Source: Datura wrightii | Lineage: Eukaryota > Streptophyta > Magnoliopsida > Solanales > Solanaceae | Reading direction: 5' to 3' | Length of the DNA stretch: 64,000 bases | Assembly: GCA_035772735.1 (NCBI GenBank) | Contig: JASDFA010000027.1 | Location: 28,626,001 to 28,690,000 of the forward strand | In this document: positions 1-11,050 of the stretch, piece after piece | How positions within the stretch are numbered: the first letter of the stretch is position 1 | Layout: every line of letters begins with the position of its first letter | Program-made: the position numbers and the translations under genes | The notes under the pieces: model-generated | What the model saw: the letters and a program-made list of their open reading frames with translations, nothing else | Databases searched by the model: none | Told to the model about the DNA's origin: nothing

Positions 1-394
1 TTTTACAGCTAAGAAAAGATCATATCCTACCAATTCACATCTTTCCAATTTCTTTCCTTTTCAAAATCAAAATTGGATTTCTAGATATACATTAACATTG
101 GCCAAACATTAATGTAGTAAAAACAAGAATTGATAGAATAACAATTGAAGAAAAGATGAAAACTGAAATGATCAACAATTACATTCCACTACAATTGTTC
201 TTAACCTCAGCAAGAAGTGAATTAGCCACTCATTTGTGGATTAAACATCATTAAATAAGTAGAATTCATACAAACAATTGAGATTAAAGAGAAAGAGAAA
301 GAGAAGAACCCTAGAATTTTCGTCCTCTCAACTGCCTGTAACCCACGTTCTTGCTCAACCAAGTCAGAATGTTTAAAATAAAACCTAAGTGTGC

Positions 395-402
395 TATTTA
401 TA
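395..402 (-). promoter_or_regulatory. LTR TATA box
   Basis: On the minus strand this reads TATAAATA, at the same place as the TATA boxes of both J LTRs. It lies about 30 bp downstream (in transcription direction) of the first hairpin module, as expected for the U3 core promoter. Confidence 0.6.
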
Positions 403-431
403 CTCTTGAGAATTTTTCTCGGAATAACAAG

Positions 432-765
432 CAACGTGGCACGGAGTGTATCGCCGAGCACTCCCTTCGTGCCACGGGGGTATCGCGGACCCTCACTGGA
501 AGTTGGCTACCAAGCAAATGCACCTCAACGTGGCACGCCTTGCATCGCGGAGCCTTGCCTCCGTGCCACAGTGCTATCGTGCACCTTCACTGGAACTTGA
601 CGTTCCAGGTAATTACACTCAACGTGACACGGAGTGCATCGCGAAGCACTGCTTCTGTGTCACAGAGGTAACGCGAGCCTCCACTGGAATTTGGCAAAAT
701 TAATTCATCCGAGGCAGAATGCCTCCGCGATGGCAGCGTGACACGACTCCATCGTGGAGCCCCTA
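432..765. repeat. Three 94-bp tandem hairpin modules plus a partial one
   Basis: Modules start at 432, 526 and 620, an exact 94-bp period. Each begins CAACGTG(G/A)CACG, has a GC-rich centre (ATCGCGGAG type), returns as the inverted arm C(T)TCGTGCCACG-type, then ends in a CACTGGAA stretch. A shorter related unit follows at about 720-760. These match the hairpin modules of element J; here the arms have decayed by point changes. Confidence 0.8.
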
Positions 766-1005
766 TTTTTGCAGCTCTCCCTTGTCATTTCCCACTTCTT
801 GTTTCCAAGTTCATTCCCGCTCTTCCCCAACATGTATATTAGCTTCCAAAATTTCCTTTTACCTGCAAAACAACACTAATCATGTTGGTTAGTATAAATT
901 CACATTTAACTAAGAATCACATGAGAATGTACACATAACGATAGATAAACAAGTCGAAATGAAGCATTTGAGTATCACCTGGGCATGCAATTCTGCCCAA
1001 GATCA

Positions 1006-4000
1006 TCAGGATCAGGAGAACTCACCAGATGTGGTCACAGGTATGTTACGTATTTTCCATCTAGATGTATATGCCCTACCTGATCTAGGGGCCACACTAT
1101 CATTCGTGACTCCCTGCGTAGCAGTCCAATTTAATATCAGTCCAGAGGTCCTCTTAGATCCATTTTCAGTCTCCACCCTAGTTGGCGAATCAGTTAGAGC
1201 CAGCCGGGTGTATAGAAACTATCCAATCTCAATCTGCAATAAATTCATTCCAGCTGACCTTGTAGAGTTAGACATGATTGACTTCGACCTCATCCTTGAC
1301 ATTGGTTGGTTACACTCTGGTTATTCCTCAGTTGACTACAGAACTAGGGTCATCAGGCTTCAGTTCCCTAACGAGCCAGCTCTAGAATGGTCGGGCAGTA
1401 GTTCAACACCAAAGGGTAGGTTTATTTCTTACCTTAAGACTAGGAAGCTTATTTCTAAGGGATGTATTTACCACCTAGTTCGAGTCAAGGATTCCGAATC
1501 TGAGACCCCAACTATCTCAGTCCCTATTGTTAGCGAGTTTCAAGATGTGTTCCCCAAAAATCTTCCCAGAGTTCCTCTTGAATGGGAAATTGACTTTGGC
1601 ATAGACCTTATTCCAGATACTCAGCTCATCTCCATCCTTCCTTATAGAATGGCTCCGGCTGAACTTAAGGAGTTGAAGTAGTAGCTAAAAGATCTTATTA
1701 ATAAGGGTTTTATCAAACCCAACATCTCTCTCTGGGGTGCTCCAATGCTATTCGTGTGAAAGAAAGTAGGTACCCTCAGAATGTGCATCGATTACCGTAA
1801 GTTGAACAAGGTCACAATCAAGAACAGGTATCCTTTACACAAAACTAACGACCTGTTCGACCAACTTCGGTGGGGCAGCTGTTTCTCCAAAATAGATCTC
1901 AGATCGGTGTATCACCAGCTGAGAGTCAAAGAGTGTGACATACCAAAAACAGCTTTCAGGACTCGGTATGGTCACTTCGAGTTTGTGGTTATGTCGTTCG
2001 GACTAACAAATGCCCCTGCAACCTTTATGGACCTGATGAATAGAGTCTTCAAGCAGTATCTGAATATGTTTGTCATTGTATTTATCGAAGACATTCTGGT
2101 ATACTCCATAAATGAGGAAGAGCATGCTAATCACCCGAGGATAGTGCTTCAGACACTCAAAGACCGCCAGTTGTTCGCCAAGTTCAGCAAGTACGAATTC
2201 TGGTTGAAATCCGTGAATTTTCTGGGTCATGTGGTCTAGGGAGAGGGTATTCAGGTTGATCCTCAAAAGATAGCAGCTGTGAAAGACTGGCCCAGACCTA
2301 CCACCCCAACCGAAATCAGAAGTTTCTTGGGTTTTGCCGGTTATTACTGATGCTTTGTAGAAGGCTTTTTTCTATTGCATCTCCACCGACTAGGCTAACT
2401 TAGAAGAAGGTGAAATTCCTGTGGTTAGATGCGTGTGAGAAGAGTTTCCAGGAATTAAAAACTCGACTCACTACCGCTCCTATGTTGACTCTACCGAAAG
2501 GATCAGATGGATTTGTAGTATATTGTAACACTTCCAGAATTGGACTCGGTTGCTTTCAAATGAAGTGGGGAAAAGTGATATCCTACACCTCTAGATAGCT
2601 CAAGGTTTATGAGAAGAATTATCCAACTCATGACTTGGAGTTGGCAGCGATAGTGTTTGCGTTGAAAATATAGAGACATTACTTGTATGGGGCTCACATT
2701 GATGTTTTCACCGATCACAAGAGCCTTCAGTATGTATTCAGTCAGAAGGACCTAAATCTTCGTCAGAGAAGGTGGTTGGAGCTCCTGAAGGATTATGATA
2801 TAAGCATGCTATATCACCTGGGCAAAGCCAATGTGGTGGCTGATGCCCTAAGCAGAGTGTCTATAGGTAGTGTGGCTCATGTTGAGGAAGGAAAAAAGGA
2901 ATTGGCGAAGGATATTCACAGACTATTTCGGTTAGGGGTGCAGTTGGTTGACTCAGCTGAGGGTGGAGTGGTGATGCAAAGCAGGTCAGATTCCTATTTG
3001 GTGGTTGAAGTTAAGTCCAAATAGGATGAAGATCCCATTTTACTTAAACTTAAGGAAGCGGTTCTCAGGAAAGAGGTTGAGGCTTTCTCCAAAGGGGGAG
3101 ATGGTGTTCTCTATTACCAGGGTAGATTGTGTGTACCGGATGTCGGTGACTTGAGACAGCAGATATTTCTTGAAGCACACAGCTCAAGATACTCCATCCA
3201 CCCTGGTGCTACTAAAATGTACCATGATTTGCGGGATATTTACTTGTGGAACAGCATGAAGAGAGACATTGCCGAATTCATAGTTAATCGCCCGAACTGC
3301 CAGCAAGTGAAAGTAGAGCACCAAAGACCAGGAGGTATGACCCAGGATATCAGCATACCCACGTGGAAGTGGGAAGAAGTAAATATGTACTTTATTATGG
3401 GTCTACCTCAAACTCGTTGGCAACATTATTTCATCTGGGTAGTAATAGACAGGATGACTAAGTTAGCATATTTCCTACCAGTTAAAACTATAGATTCAGC
3501 TGAGGATTATGCTAGATTTTACATTCGGGAGTTGGTCCGACTTCATGGGTGCCACTATCCATTATCTCAGACAGGGGTACCCAGTTCACCTCACATTTCT
3601 GGAAGTCTTTTCAGAAGGGACTTGGCACCTAGGTCAAGCTCAGCATAGCTTTTCATCCGTTGACAAATGGACAAGCTGAGCGGACTATTCAGACCCTAGA
3701 GGAAATTTTGAGAGCGTGGGCAATCGATTTCAAGGGAATTTCGGATGACCACTTACCTCTTATCGAGTTTGCGTACAACAATAGTTATCACTCCAGCATC
3801 CAGATGGCCCCGTTTGAGGCATTGTATGGTAGAAGGTGTAGGTCTCTTATTGGATGGTTCGAAGTTGGTGAAGCTACTATAATCGGGTCAAACTTGGTTC
3901 ATGAAGCTATGCAGAAGGTATAGCTTATCAGAAAAATATTGAAAACAGCTCAGAGCCGTCAGAAATCTTATGCGGGTGTGAGGAGAAGAGATTTGGAGTT

Positions 4001-4429
4001 TTTTGTGAATGATTGGGTCTATCTGAAAATTTCACCCATGAAAGGGGTAATGAGATTTGGGAAGAAGGGAAAGCTCAGTCCGAGATATGTGGGACCCTAT
4101 AGAATTTTGAGGCGAATTGGCAAAGTAGCCTATGAGCTGGAATTACCTTTAGAGTTGGCTTCTATGCACCTAGTATTCCATGTGTCACTATTGAAGAAAT
4201 GCATTGGTGATCCAACTTCAATTGTGCCATTGGACAGTGTAGAAATAAAGGATAGTCTCTCATACGAGGAGGTCCAATCCAGATCCTTGACCATCAGGTT
4301 CGTAAGCTGAGGAACAAGGAGGTAGCTTCAGTCAAGGTCTTATGGATAAATCAGCATGTTGAGGGAGCTATGTGGGAGGCTGAAGCGGATATGTTGGCCA
4401 GATACCCCATTTGTTTCCTTTCGACTTAG
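1006..4429 (+). pseudogene. Gypsy pol polyprotein (PR-RT-RH-IN-chromodomain), broken
   Basis: Protease region about 1030-1500 with the DLGATLSF active-site motif. RT about 1590-2340 includes MCIDYRKLNKV and FSKIDLRSVYHQL; the catalytic box reads FIEDILVYS where the family has FIDDILVYS, so one metal-binding Asp is changed. RNase H (2410-3024) reads CNTSRIGLGC instead of CDAS, losing a catalytic Asp. Integrase (3127-3923) keeps the N-terminal His pair, but the first Cys of its CPNC is Arg (NRPNCQQ); core WVVIDR and NGQAERTIQTLEE survive. The chromodomain region (3939-4429) ends ...EADMLARYPICF. Stops at 1679, 1757, 2237 and 2343 and frameshifts near 3540-3600 and 4275 make it non-functional. 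Several stops fit C-to-T decay. Confidence 0.9.
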
Positions 4430-4659
4430 TTTCAGCTCAAGGTATCAACTCCCTTCCCAAAACTACTTTTAGTTCGTATGTCTCAATTTCTTTAATGTAA
4501 ATGAACATGTGCACGACTAGTAAATTCAGTTCAGAATTGTCATTCAGTTCAGAGATAGTCATTCCACTAGTTATCAGCTTTCATGATCATTATTTGTGTA
4601 TAAAGATTGCCATTCTATGCCTTCATGTGTGTTTTCCAGCATTCGAGGATGAATTTCCC

Positions 4660-4669
4660 AAGGGGGAGA
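4660..4669 (+). other. Polypurine tract of element A
   Basis: AAGGGGGAGA lies three bases upstream of the LTR start at 4673, the standard plus-strand priming site. F has nearly the same tract; C has a slightly shorter, mutated one. Confidence 0.8.
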
Positions 4670-4672
4670 TAT

Positions 4673-6831
4673 TGTAATGCCTCGGAAACTCAAAGAATAG
4701 ACCTGGGACTTAAATCACAGAAAACTAAAAAATCTGCATCAGGTCATAGAATGAGTCATTCTATGGCCCGTGGGGAGAGACCACGAGTCGTTAAGTGACT
4801 CATGGTGAAGCCTGGGAAATTAAGTGGAATTTCGGTGAATTGGGTGACCATGGGTGTGACCACGAGTTGTGGTCCACCCCCACGAGTCATGAGATGACCC
4901 GTGGTCAATAATAATATGAATCTGGGAAAGATTAGGAAGTGCACCTAAATACTTGTCACCACGAGTCGTGGTCCATGTCACGACCCATTAGGTGACTCGT
5001 GGTATGGATTTGATCAAGTATTAGTGAAGGGTGGCAATGTACCCAACGAGTCCTCACCACGACTCTTTGGTGACATCATGAGTTGTGGTGTCACCCGTGG
5101 GGACTCCAGGGCTTTTAAGACAGTGTGGTCCATGAGAGGTGACCACGAGTCGTGGTCACTAACCACGAGTCGTGGTCACTAACCACGACTTATTAGGTCC
5201 CTCGTGGTGACCTTCAGTAGGCTCCTGGCAGTGTAGTCCACAAGTGTGACCACGAGTCGTGGTCACTGACCACGACTGGTTACGTCACCTACTAGGACTG
5301 ACATTGAGTTTTTCCCTACGAGTTTTCAAGGGTATTCCAGTAATTTCCTACCCTCCTAAGCTTTACACTATGTTGTTTTAAGCATAATTTCAGACTTATC
5401 AGTGGGGTTAAACGGTTTCTTTCCTCATTCCCCATTCAGACTTTTAGAAAACAGATCGTAGAATTCTCTGAGGAACTCTCTGAGCAAGAACTAGGGCAAT
5501 CTACTTATCCTCAGATTCTTAAGGAATTTTATCGGATTTATTTATCAGGTATGTAGGAATTCAACAAGGGAGTAGTTCTTCCCTTGTGTCCCCAAATTTC
5601 TCCCTATTTTCTTTATTGGTTCTAGCCCTACAGATTTTCGAATGTTAAGAAATTCTTAGTAATGCTTCGCTTAATTCATGTGGAATATTATTTTATGATA
5701 ATTATAGACATTTTCCACTAGTTTGTGACAGTATTGATGCTTATCCCGATACAATAAGTTTAGCCCTAGTCCTTGAGAGGAGAAAAGACTAGAATCTTGT
5801 TATAGTGATTAAACCTTGAAATTTTCTTGATTCTATCAATGTTGTGGATTCCTATATTACTTTTATATGCTAAATTCTCAGTCAGATACATGGTTGCCTA
5901 GCTTTAGCCAAAATGTCAAAATACTCAGTGTCAATCAGAAATGTCAGCTGATCAGTTTGACTACAGAATTTCCTGAGGTGTCAGTATTACCTCCCAGTTA
6001 TCATAATCAGATTCATAATTCAGTTTATTGGTCCACTAGGCAGTCATGACACTTTAGATATATAGCTCTGACTAGTCTTAGGATCCTAGTTTTAGATTAC
6101 AGTTTGTTCTTAGACGGTTACGACGCTTCTAGATAAGCAGCTCTGACCAATCTAAAACCCAATTTCAGAATCTGGTTCGATAAGACTCTCAGGGTGCTAT
6201 TAGATATGTATACCTGACTATTCTTGGGCCCCAGTTTTGAGCTATCAGCCTAGTATTTAGTCTAGGACTATCTAGTGGAAGTAGGACTTAGTTGGTCATT
6301 GCATGTCTTTCAGTTCAACATTTCTTTTGTTATTTATTCCATTGTGTTATGTTCCTCTCACTTACTTAGTACATTCAAAGTACTGATGTATACTTTTATG
6401 CTATATCATTTTATGATACAGCTGCAGGATCTCAGTCTCAGCTTCGTTAGCTGACCTCTCATCGAAGATCTCAGCTTTACTAGTTGGTGAGTCCTCATCC
6501 TTCGAGGACGGAGATTTATTTATTTCAGCTATATTTTTATTCCTTATATTTAGATTTGGAGTTAGTTGGGGGTTTGTCGCAACAACTCATCAGTCATAGT
6601 GGCTTTCAGACTCAAATTGATATTTCCAACTTGTAGTATTGTTCTAATATTTTTAAATACTATGAACCAGCTTTATTTCTTGCAAGTATTTATATTTTCG
6701 CGTAAAACTTCCGATGTATGTATTTTTGTATTACTCAGGATGCCAGTGTATGATAGACCAGGGGTTGACTTGGGGTCACTTGTGAATTCAAGTACCATGT
6801 TTCATCTAGGGTGTAAACTTGGGGCGTGACA
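4673..6831 (+). repeat. 3' LTR of element A
   Basis: Begins TGTAATGCCTCGG just after the polypurine tract and ends GGGGCGTGACA (2159 bp). Start and end match the Del LTRs of C, E, F and G in style. U3 holds a dense cluster of CCACGAGTCGTGG palindromes. A CTCATCCTTCGAGGAC block near 6490 recurs in the other Del LTRs near their 3' third. No coding function. Confidence 0.85.
4850..5285. repeat. Palindrome cluster ACCACGAGTCGTGGT in Del U3
   Basis: The perfect odd palindrome ACCACGA-G-TCGTGGT occurs at about 4959, 5142, 5162 and 5251, with degenerate copies between. Two 20-bp copies stand in direct tandem at 5142-5181. Equivalent clusters lie in the U3 of most Del LTRs here, for example 10130-10540, 16050-16370, 34620-35100, 38930-39380, 46370-46800, 51780-52110 and 57430-57910. 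Confidence 0.8.
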
Positions 6832-6836
6832 TTAAG

Positions 6837-6854
6837 TCCTCGGCAACAGCGCCA
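6837..6854 (-). other. Primer-binding site of element K (tRNA-Asp type)
   Basis: The minus strand reads TGGCGCTGTTGCCGAGGA, six bases inside the LTR end. This is 16 of 18 bases of the Asp-tRNA complement used by Athila/Tat elements. It shows that the LTR at 6861-8318 is a 5' LTR of a minus-strand element whose interior lies to the left, cut here by element A. Confidence 0.75.
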
Positions 6855-7815
6855 AAAATTTGATGTCACCCACGCGCAAGCAAGCGCCCGTGATCATCAA
6901 GTAATATAGGATTGTTAAATCTATATATCATACCCACAAGGACTTTTTAATTTACTCATTATAAGGTTGTCACTTTGATTTCAATAATCTAAGAAACAAT
7001 TAAATAGGATATTAGTTTGGAGAATTAAACTACAAAACTTCAAAGGTAAAGATTAACTACCAATGAATGCAAGCTTGATTGTATTTCGATGATGATGACA
7101 AACTAGGGCAATGGCACTTGGTTGGTTTCAGGTTGAGTTTTCTAGACGTAATTAAACTAGCATGATTCTTCCTGCGGTTGTTAGTGTTAAGGTACTATTT
7201 CTTGTCAGTATCCCTAGCATCCAAGAACTATCTCATGAACCCTAATGCCTATATCCCTATGGTCACAGGAGAACATGAAATGACGATTATGCCAACTTGT
7301 ATTTCAACTAAATGGGGTTGAAGGGTATATCTCTATCCTCAACTACAACTTCTATCCAATTACTAATGGGTTCAAGGGTCTTTGAATTCCCATTTTGTAT
7401 TTATTTTTAACCCTTTCGATTCCCTTTTCCAAGTTCAATCGAAAGACAATAGATTACTTATAAGGTGATCAATCTCATAAATAATAAATTGAAATAAATA
7501 AATTCAAAAAACCATAGAGAAGAATCAAGATCAATTTTATTACGCTTTCAAACAATCAACCATCCACCATGGCTATAACCCTAGATTATACGTTTAGTCA
7601 CTCATAAACAAGCGGAGAAAGGAATAAGTAGTCATCATTATACAAAACTATGAAGTAAAGAAGAGAAAACATAGTTGTAGAACTTTGTCTTCCTTCCAAA
7701 CTTCTTACAAGCTTTCATGAATGCACTACAGAATAAAAATGAGTAAAGACTGCTTCAAGCAGTCCAAAACTACTCTAAGAAGTCAAAAACTACGTAACAA
7801 ATGACCTAAGGCTTA

Positions 7816-7823
7816 TATTTATA
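7816..7823 (-). promoter_or_regulatory. TATA box of K LTR
   Basis: Minus strand CTATAAATATAAGCC contains a canonical TATA box. It lies about 70 bp downstream of the palindrome units at 7890-8130. Confidence 0.55.
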
Positions 7824-7889
7824 GATGAGCCTTCAAATAACACTTCTTCCCTTCAAGACTTGGCTTAAAAATCAGCATTTTTCACCCTA

Positions 7890-8130
7890 GAATGGGTTTG
7901 GCGTGCCGCCCCTCCTATCTCGCCACAGACTTAGCCAAATTTTGAGCAATTTTCAGCTCCAGAATAGGTCTGGTGCACCGCCCCAGCCATAGCACCAACC
8001 TGAGAACTTTTTCTTTGAAGTTTGAGGGCTGGTGACGCCAACCTTAGCACTAGGCTGTGAATTTATTCTCTGAAGTTTGGGACTTGGTGCGACGCACCAG
8101 CCATTTCACAAGACCCGTCAGATTCACAAA
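7890..8130. repeat. Four GC-rich palindrome units in K LTR
   Basis: Units recur about every 60-65 bp: TGGCGTGCCGCCCC (near 7909), GGTGCACCGCCCCAGCC (near 7972), GGTGACGCCAACC (near 8032), and GGTGCGACGCACCAGCC (near 8086). The last contains the perfect palindrome GGTGCG-A-CGCACC. Between units are TTTGAAGTTTGRG-type spacers. Confidence 0.6.
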
Positions 8131-8318
8131 TCTTCATTCCTTGCATCAATTTGAGCTCCTTTTGCTAAATTTTCTACTCAAATCAACTAAAATCGTTTTT
8201 TAGCACATAAAACACACACATACATCAATTTAAGCATGATTTAAGGATTATAAACCCAAAACATGACCAAATGCGGATAAAAGAATTTCAATTAGGCATC
8301 AAAATATGCCCAACATCA

Positions 8319-10604
8319 CCCAGATCTAGACATAGAACCTAGAACCATAAATGGCTCCAAGTCGACCCATGGAATGAAAATGAAAACTAAGGCTCAATAT
8401 AAATAACGTGGAAACTAGCATTTAAAATAGCGGGTATTCTGAAAATTCAATAACATCTGATCAACAAAATACATAACACTTATCTGAAGCTGAATACATA
8501 CTATGTCTGATAAGCCTCTAAAATCTAACTAGTTGATGGGACAAGACCCCAACTAACTCACTACTAAATTGAAACTAAAGATACTGAGAATGAACTGATA
8601 CGATGGTCCTCGAAAGATGAGGACTCACCAATAGCTGGGTGTGTCCGTACTCTGGAAAAATTAGCTAGCGCTTTGACTGAACTTGAACATCCGAGCCTGT
8701 ATCATGAAATGATACAGCATAGAGTATGCAGTCAGTACCTGAAATATACCGAGTATGAAAGGTAAGTAAAACCACTAAGTAAGTAAAACTAAAATCATGC
8801 ATATCATAAAACATTTCATCATAAGATTATGAGAATGTGGCTTGCATGCTATTATCTGAAAATATGATTTAAGCATAACTGTATATAATAACTGATTTGA
8901 CCAAAAGATGAAACTGATAGTCATAAGTAAAACTAAACATTGGGTAAAACCTGCTGAAAACATAATATCATGACTGAGGAACATGCATAACTGAAATCAT
9001 GAGGAACAATGGGAGACTCGTCATCTAACCAACATTACCACGATAGAGGTTACGTGGTCCCAACTATTACACTCAAGTGGGCAGAGCTGTCCAAAGCCTT
9101 TCCAGGGCCAAGAGCACTACCATGATATCAATATCAAGTCGAAGGCCCCTTGGGGGCAAGGAAAGCTCACAAGGGAGGTCCCAAGGAATCTGAACATGCC
9201 TACGTTGGCACGTAGTTTTGAGGAACAAGGTTGATTGAACCCTTAGCCTACTCGGTGCTAGACACTACTCCCAAAAACAAGCATATGCTCTCCATTATTT
9301 TTTCAATTAATCTGAACCATCGTCTTGCAAAAAAGCTGAATCATAATAGTACATGCATAATCTGAAATCATATCATGAGGAGCCTCGGCTCAAAGCATAC
9401 TATAAGCTGAAAGGTGGGATTCTAGACTCCAAAACTATGTGGTAAGCTAATAACATGAAATTGAAGTAAATCATGAAACATACTTGATCATATGGGCTTA
9501 CCCAAACTCATACATTCTTTAAATAGACTTGATAGTCAAAATCATGAATATAAACATGGGTAATTCGAAGCATAGTTTCATCATAGGCATTTCATCATAC
9601 TTGAAAACAGATCATAATCTCAATTCTTCATGAACTTTCATAATTGGGCATCATAATTGTAAGACTTTTAAATCATAAATTTGTAATTGAAATCACTATA
9701 AAATATGCCCATAAATCTTAAAACAACATTATAAATATGAATATAATTTATCCATGATAGATACTTAGAGAATTTCACAAATTGGGTTAAAACCCCATAG
9801 ATTCATCAACCTTGAATTTCATGAATTTAGAAGAGGGCTTGGGCATGGAAGTGAAGGAATACTCTTATTGATAACCCTACATACCTGGGTAATCTGATCT
9901 TACACTCTTCCTTGAAAGCCTAAAGGAATTGGAGAGTTCAAAGCTTGCTCTTCCGTAGAAATCCTCTTGTTTTGCATGCATGGGGAGAGAATAGGTTAGA
10001 ATAGATTAAACCCTCTTAAAACTCCCCTAATCTGAGCTTAAAATGACATAGTTTAGGACCTAGGGGCTTAGGATTTATGAAAACGTCCTTACTAAAACAC
10101 AGAAAAATACATATTACCAGTCATCACGGGCCTCACCACGAGTAGTACCATGAAGTAACGACTTGAGGTCGCCATTTTTTATCACCACTGGTCACATGGC
10201 AACCTTCTCGGATTCTCACCATGGGTCCATCTCATAACTTGTTACAAGCCACAACAAATTGCAAGGCCCCTTTTGGTCACTGAGTCTCAACTACTAATTA
10301 ATTTATTTCCTCTATTTCTATGGCTTCATCCCACGACTCATGGTTTCTTACCATGGGTCATAACATCACTCGTGACTTCACCTCTCCCATGACCCTAACC
10401 ATGATTCATACCCACATACCATGACTCGTGGTGTGACGCGTGGTCTGGACACCTAAACTCTAGATCTTCTTCACGAATCCTCCTATGACCCATTACTTGG
10501 TCTCATGACTCGACCACGAGTCGTTTTGGTGCAAAAGTATAGATTTTTCTATTTTCTCTGGTTTAGCCCTCGGGTATAATCTTAGGGACTTTCAGGGTAT
10601 TACA
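8319..10604 (-). mobile_element. Del LTR L inserted in the 5' LTR of C
   Basis: Read on the minus strand it starts TGTAATACCCTGAAAG (10604) and runs through all Del LTR blocks to ...CTAGATCTGGG. The last eight bases (TCGTGACA in the family) are missing where K starts. GTTGT at 10605-10609 is the expected right target duplication, since related LTRs read GTGTTGTCCCAT at this place. Solo LTR or 5' LTR of a larger element: the left part is outside the window. Confidence 0.75.
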
Positions 10605-10846
10605 GTTGTCCCATTATCTCTCATATATGTTAGAGGCTTATCAAATAATATATAGAATTTCAGCTTTGTTAGTGTTGACTCTGTATGGTTGATATGTATT
10701 CATATTCCACTTATTCATGTTCCAATTATCAGATTTCACTTGACATATGTTCTTTAGTTATCATGTTCATGCCATAGGTCGAGTTGGAGCCATTCGTGGT
10801 TTTAGGTTTCGAGTCTCGGTCCAGGATCTTAGCTTGGGTCGTGACA
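10605..10846 (+). repeat. Remnant (last 242 bp) of 5' LTR of C
   Basis: Matches 17925-18163 of the 3' LTR (TGTTAGAGGCTTA..., GTTGACTCTGTATGGTT..., ...GGGTCGTGACA). Everything upstream is displaced by L. Confidence 0.85.
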
Positions 10847-10850
10847 AACT

Positions 10851-10862
10851 TGGTATCAGACA
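10851..10862 (+). other. Primer-binding site of C (tRNA-iMet type)
   Basis: TGGTATCAGACA is 11 of 12 bases of the usual TGGTATCAGAGC initiator-Met primer site, four bases after the LTR end. Confidence 0.75.
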
Positions 10863-11050
10863 AAGGTTTAGAGTGTCCTAGGGTGTCTGGAAGCCACGTC
10901 GAGTAGAGTCTTTTCCATGGTGTCAAGCTCCACACTTATGGGGGAGAGGCTACAAGATATTTTAGGAAATTTTCCTTTCTTCATGATCTATGTCATGCAA
11001 TAAAGTATCACTCTATCCTTCTAACTCATGCTACACGCATTTTTAAGACC

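Larger units (their letters stand above)
1..1005 (-). repeat. Athila-like LTR, right-hand end (same family as element J), truncated by window edge
   Basis: Most of the stretch aligns with the two J LTRs (20254-21711 and 28764-30231): same order of blocks, same TATA region, same hairpin modules, same end GCCCAAGATCA at 995-1005. It is clearly more diverged from both J LTRs than they are from each other, so it is an older copy. The family is read on the minus strand, so 1005 is the U3 end. Del coding sequence starts abruptly at 1006, with TCAGG (1006-1010) as the expected right-hand target-site duplication. Whether it is a solo LTR or the 5' LTR of a whole element cannot be told, because the rest lies left of the window. 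Confidence 0.85.
1006..6831 (+). mobile_element. Del/Tekay-type Ty3-gypsy element A (3' part)
   Basis: Contains a gypsy pol in the order protease, reverse transcriptase, RNase H, integrase, chromodomain, then a polypurine tract and a complete 3' LTR. The integrase-last order with a C-terminal chromodomain marks a chromovirus, and the roughly 2.2-kb LTR fits Del/Tekay. Its gag and 5' LTR are not present; the coding sequence begins where the Athila-like LTR ends at 1005. The right-hand target duplication is expected to be TTAAG (6832-6836). Those bases look like continuation of the K leader, so A probably inserted just inside K. Confidence 0.85.
6861..8318 (-). mobile_element. 5' LTR of Athila/Tat-type element K
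   Basis: Bounded by TGATGT (6861) and ACATCA (8318), a six-base inverted terminal repeat, with the primer-binding site directly left. It is unrelated in sequence to the J LTR family but the same length (1458 bp). CCCAG (8319-8323) is the expected right target duplication inside LTR L: inserting TGTCACGA before CCCAG would restore L's normal end. No ORF; contents are a TATA box, GC-rich palindrome units and AT-rich DNA. Confidence 0.75.

Noticed and set aside
222..703. Overlapping small ORFs on both strands rich in Arg/Ser
   Set aside because: They arise from the GC-rich 94-bp hairpin repeats inside the LTR; the same shadows appear in the other copies (21042-21527, 29563-30048).
6837..8318. 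K as an integrated plus-strand strong-stop product (LTR plus exactly 18 nt of primer site)
   Set aside because: The exact 18-nt boundary is striking, but TTAAG next to it fits a target duplication of element A inserted just inside K, which needs no unusual mechanism.
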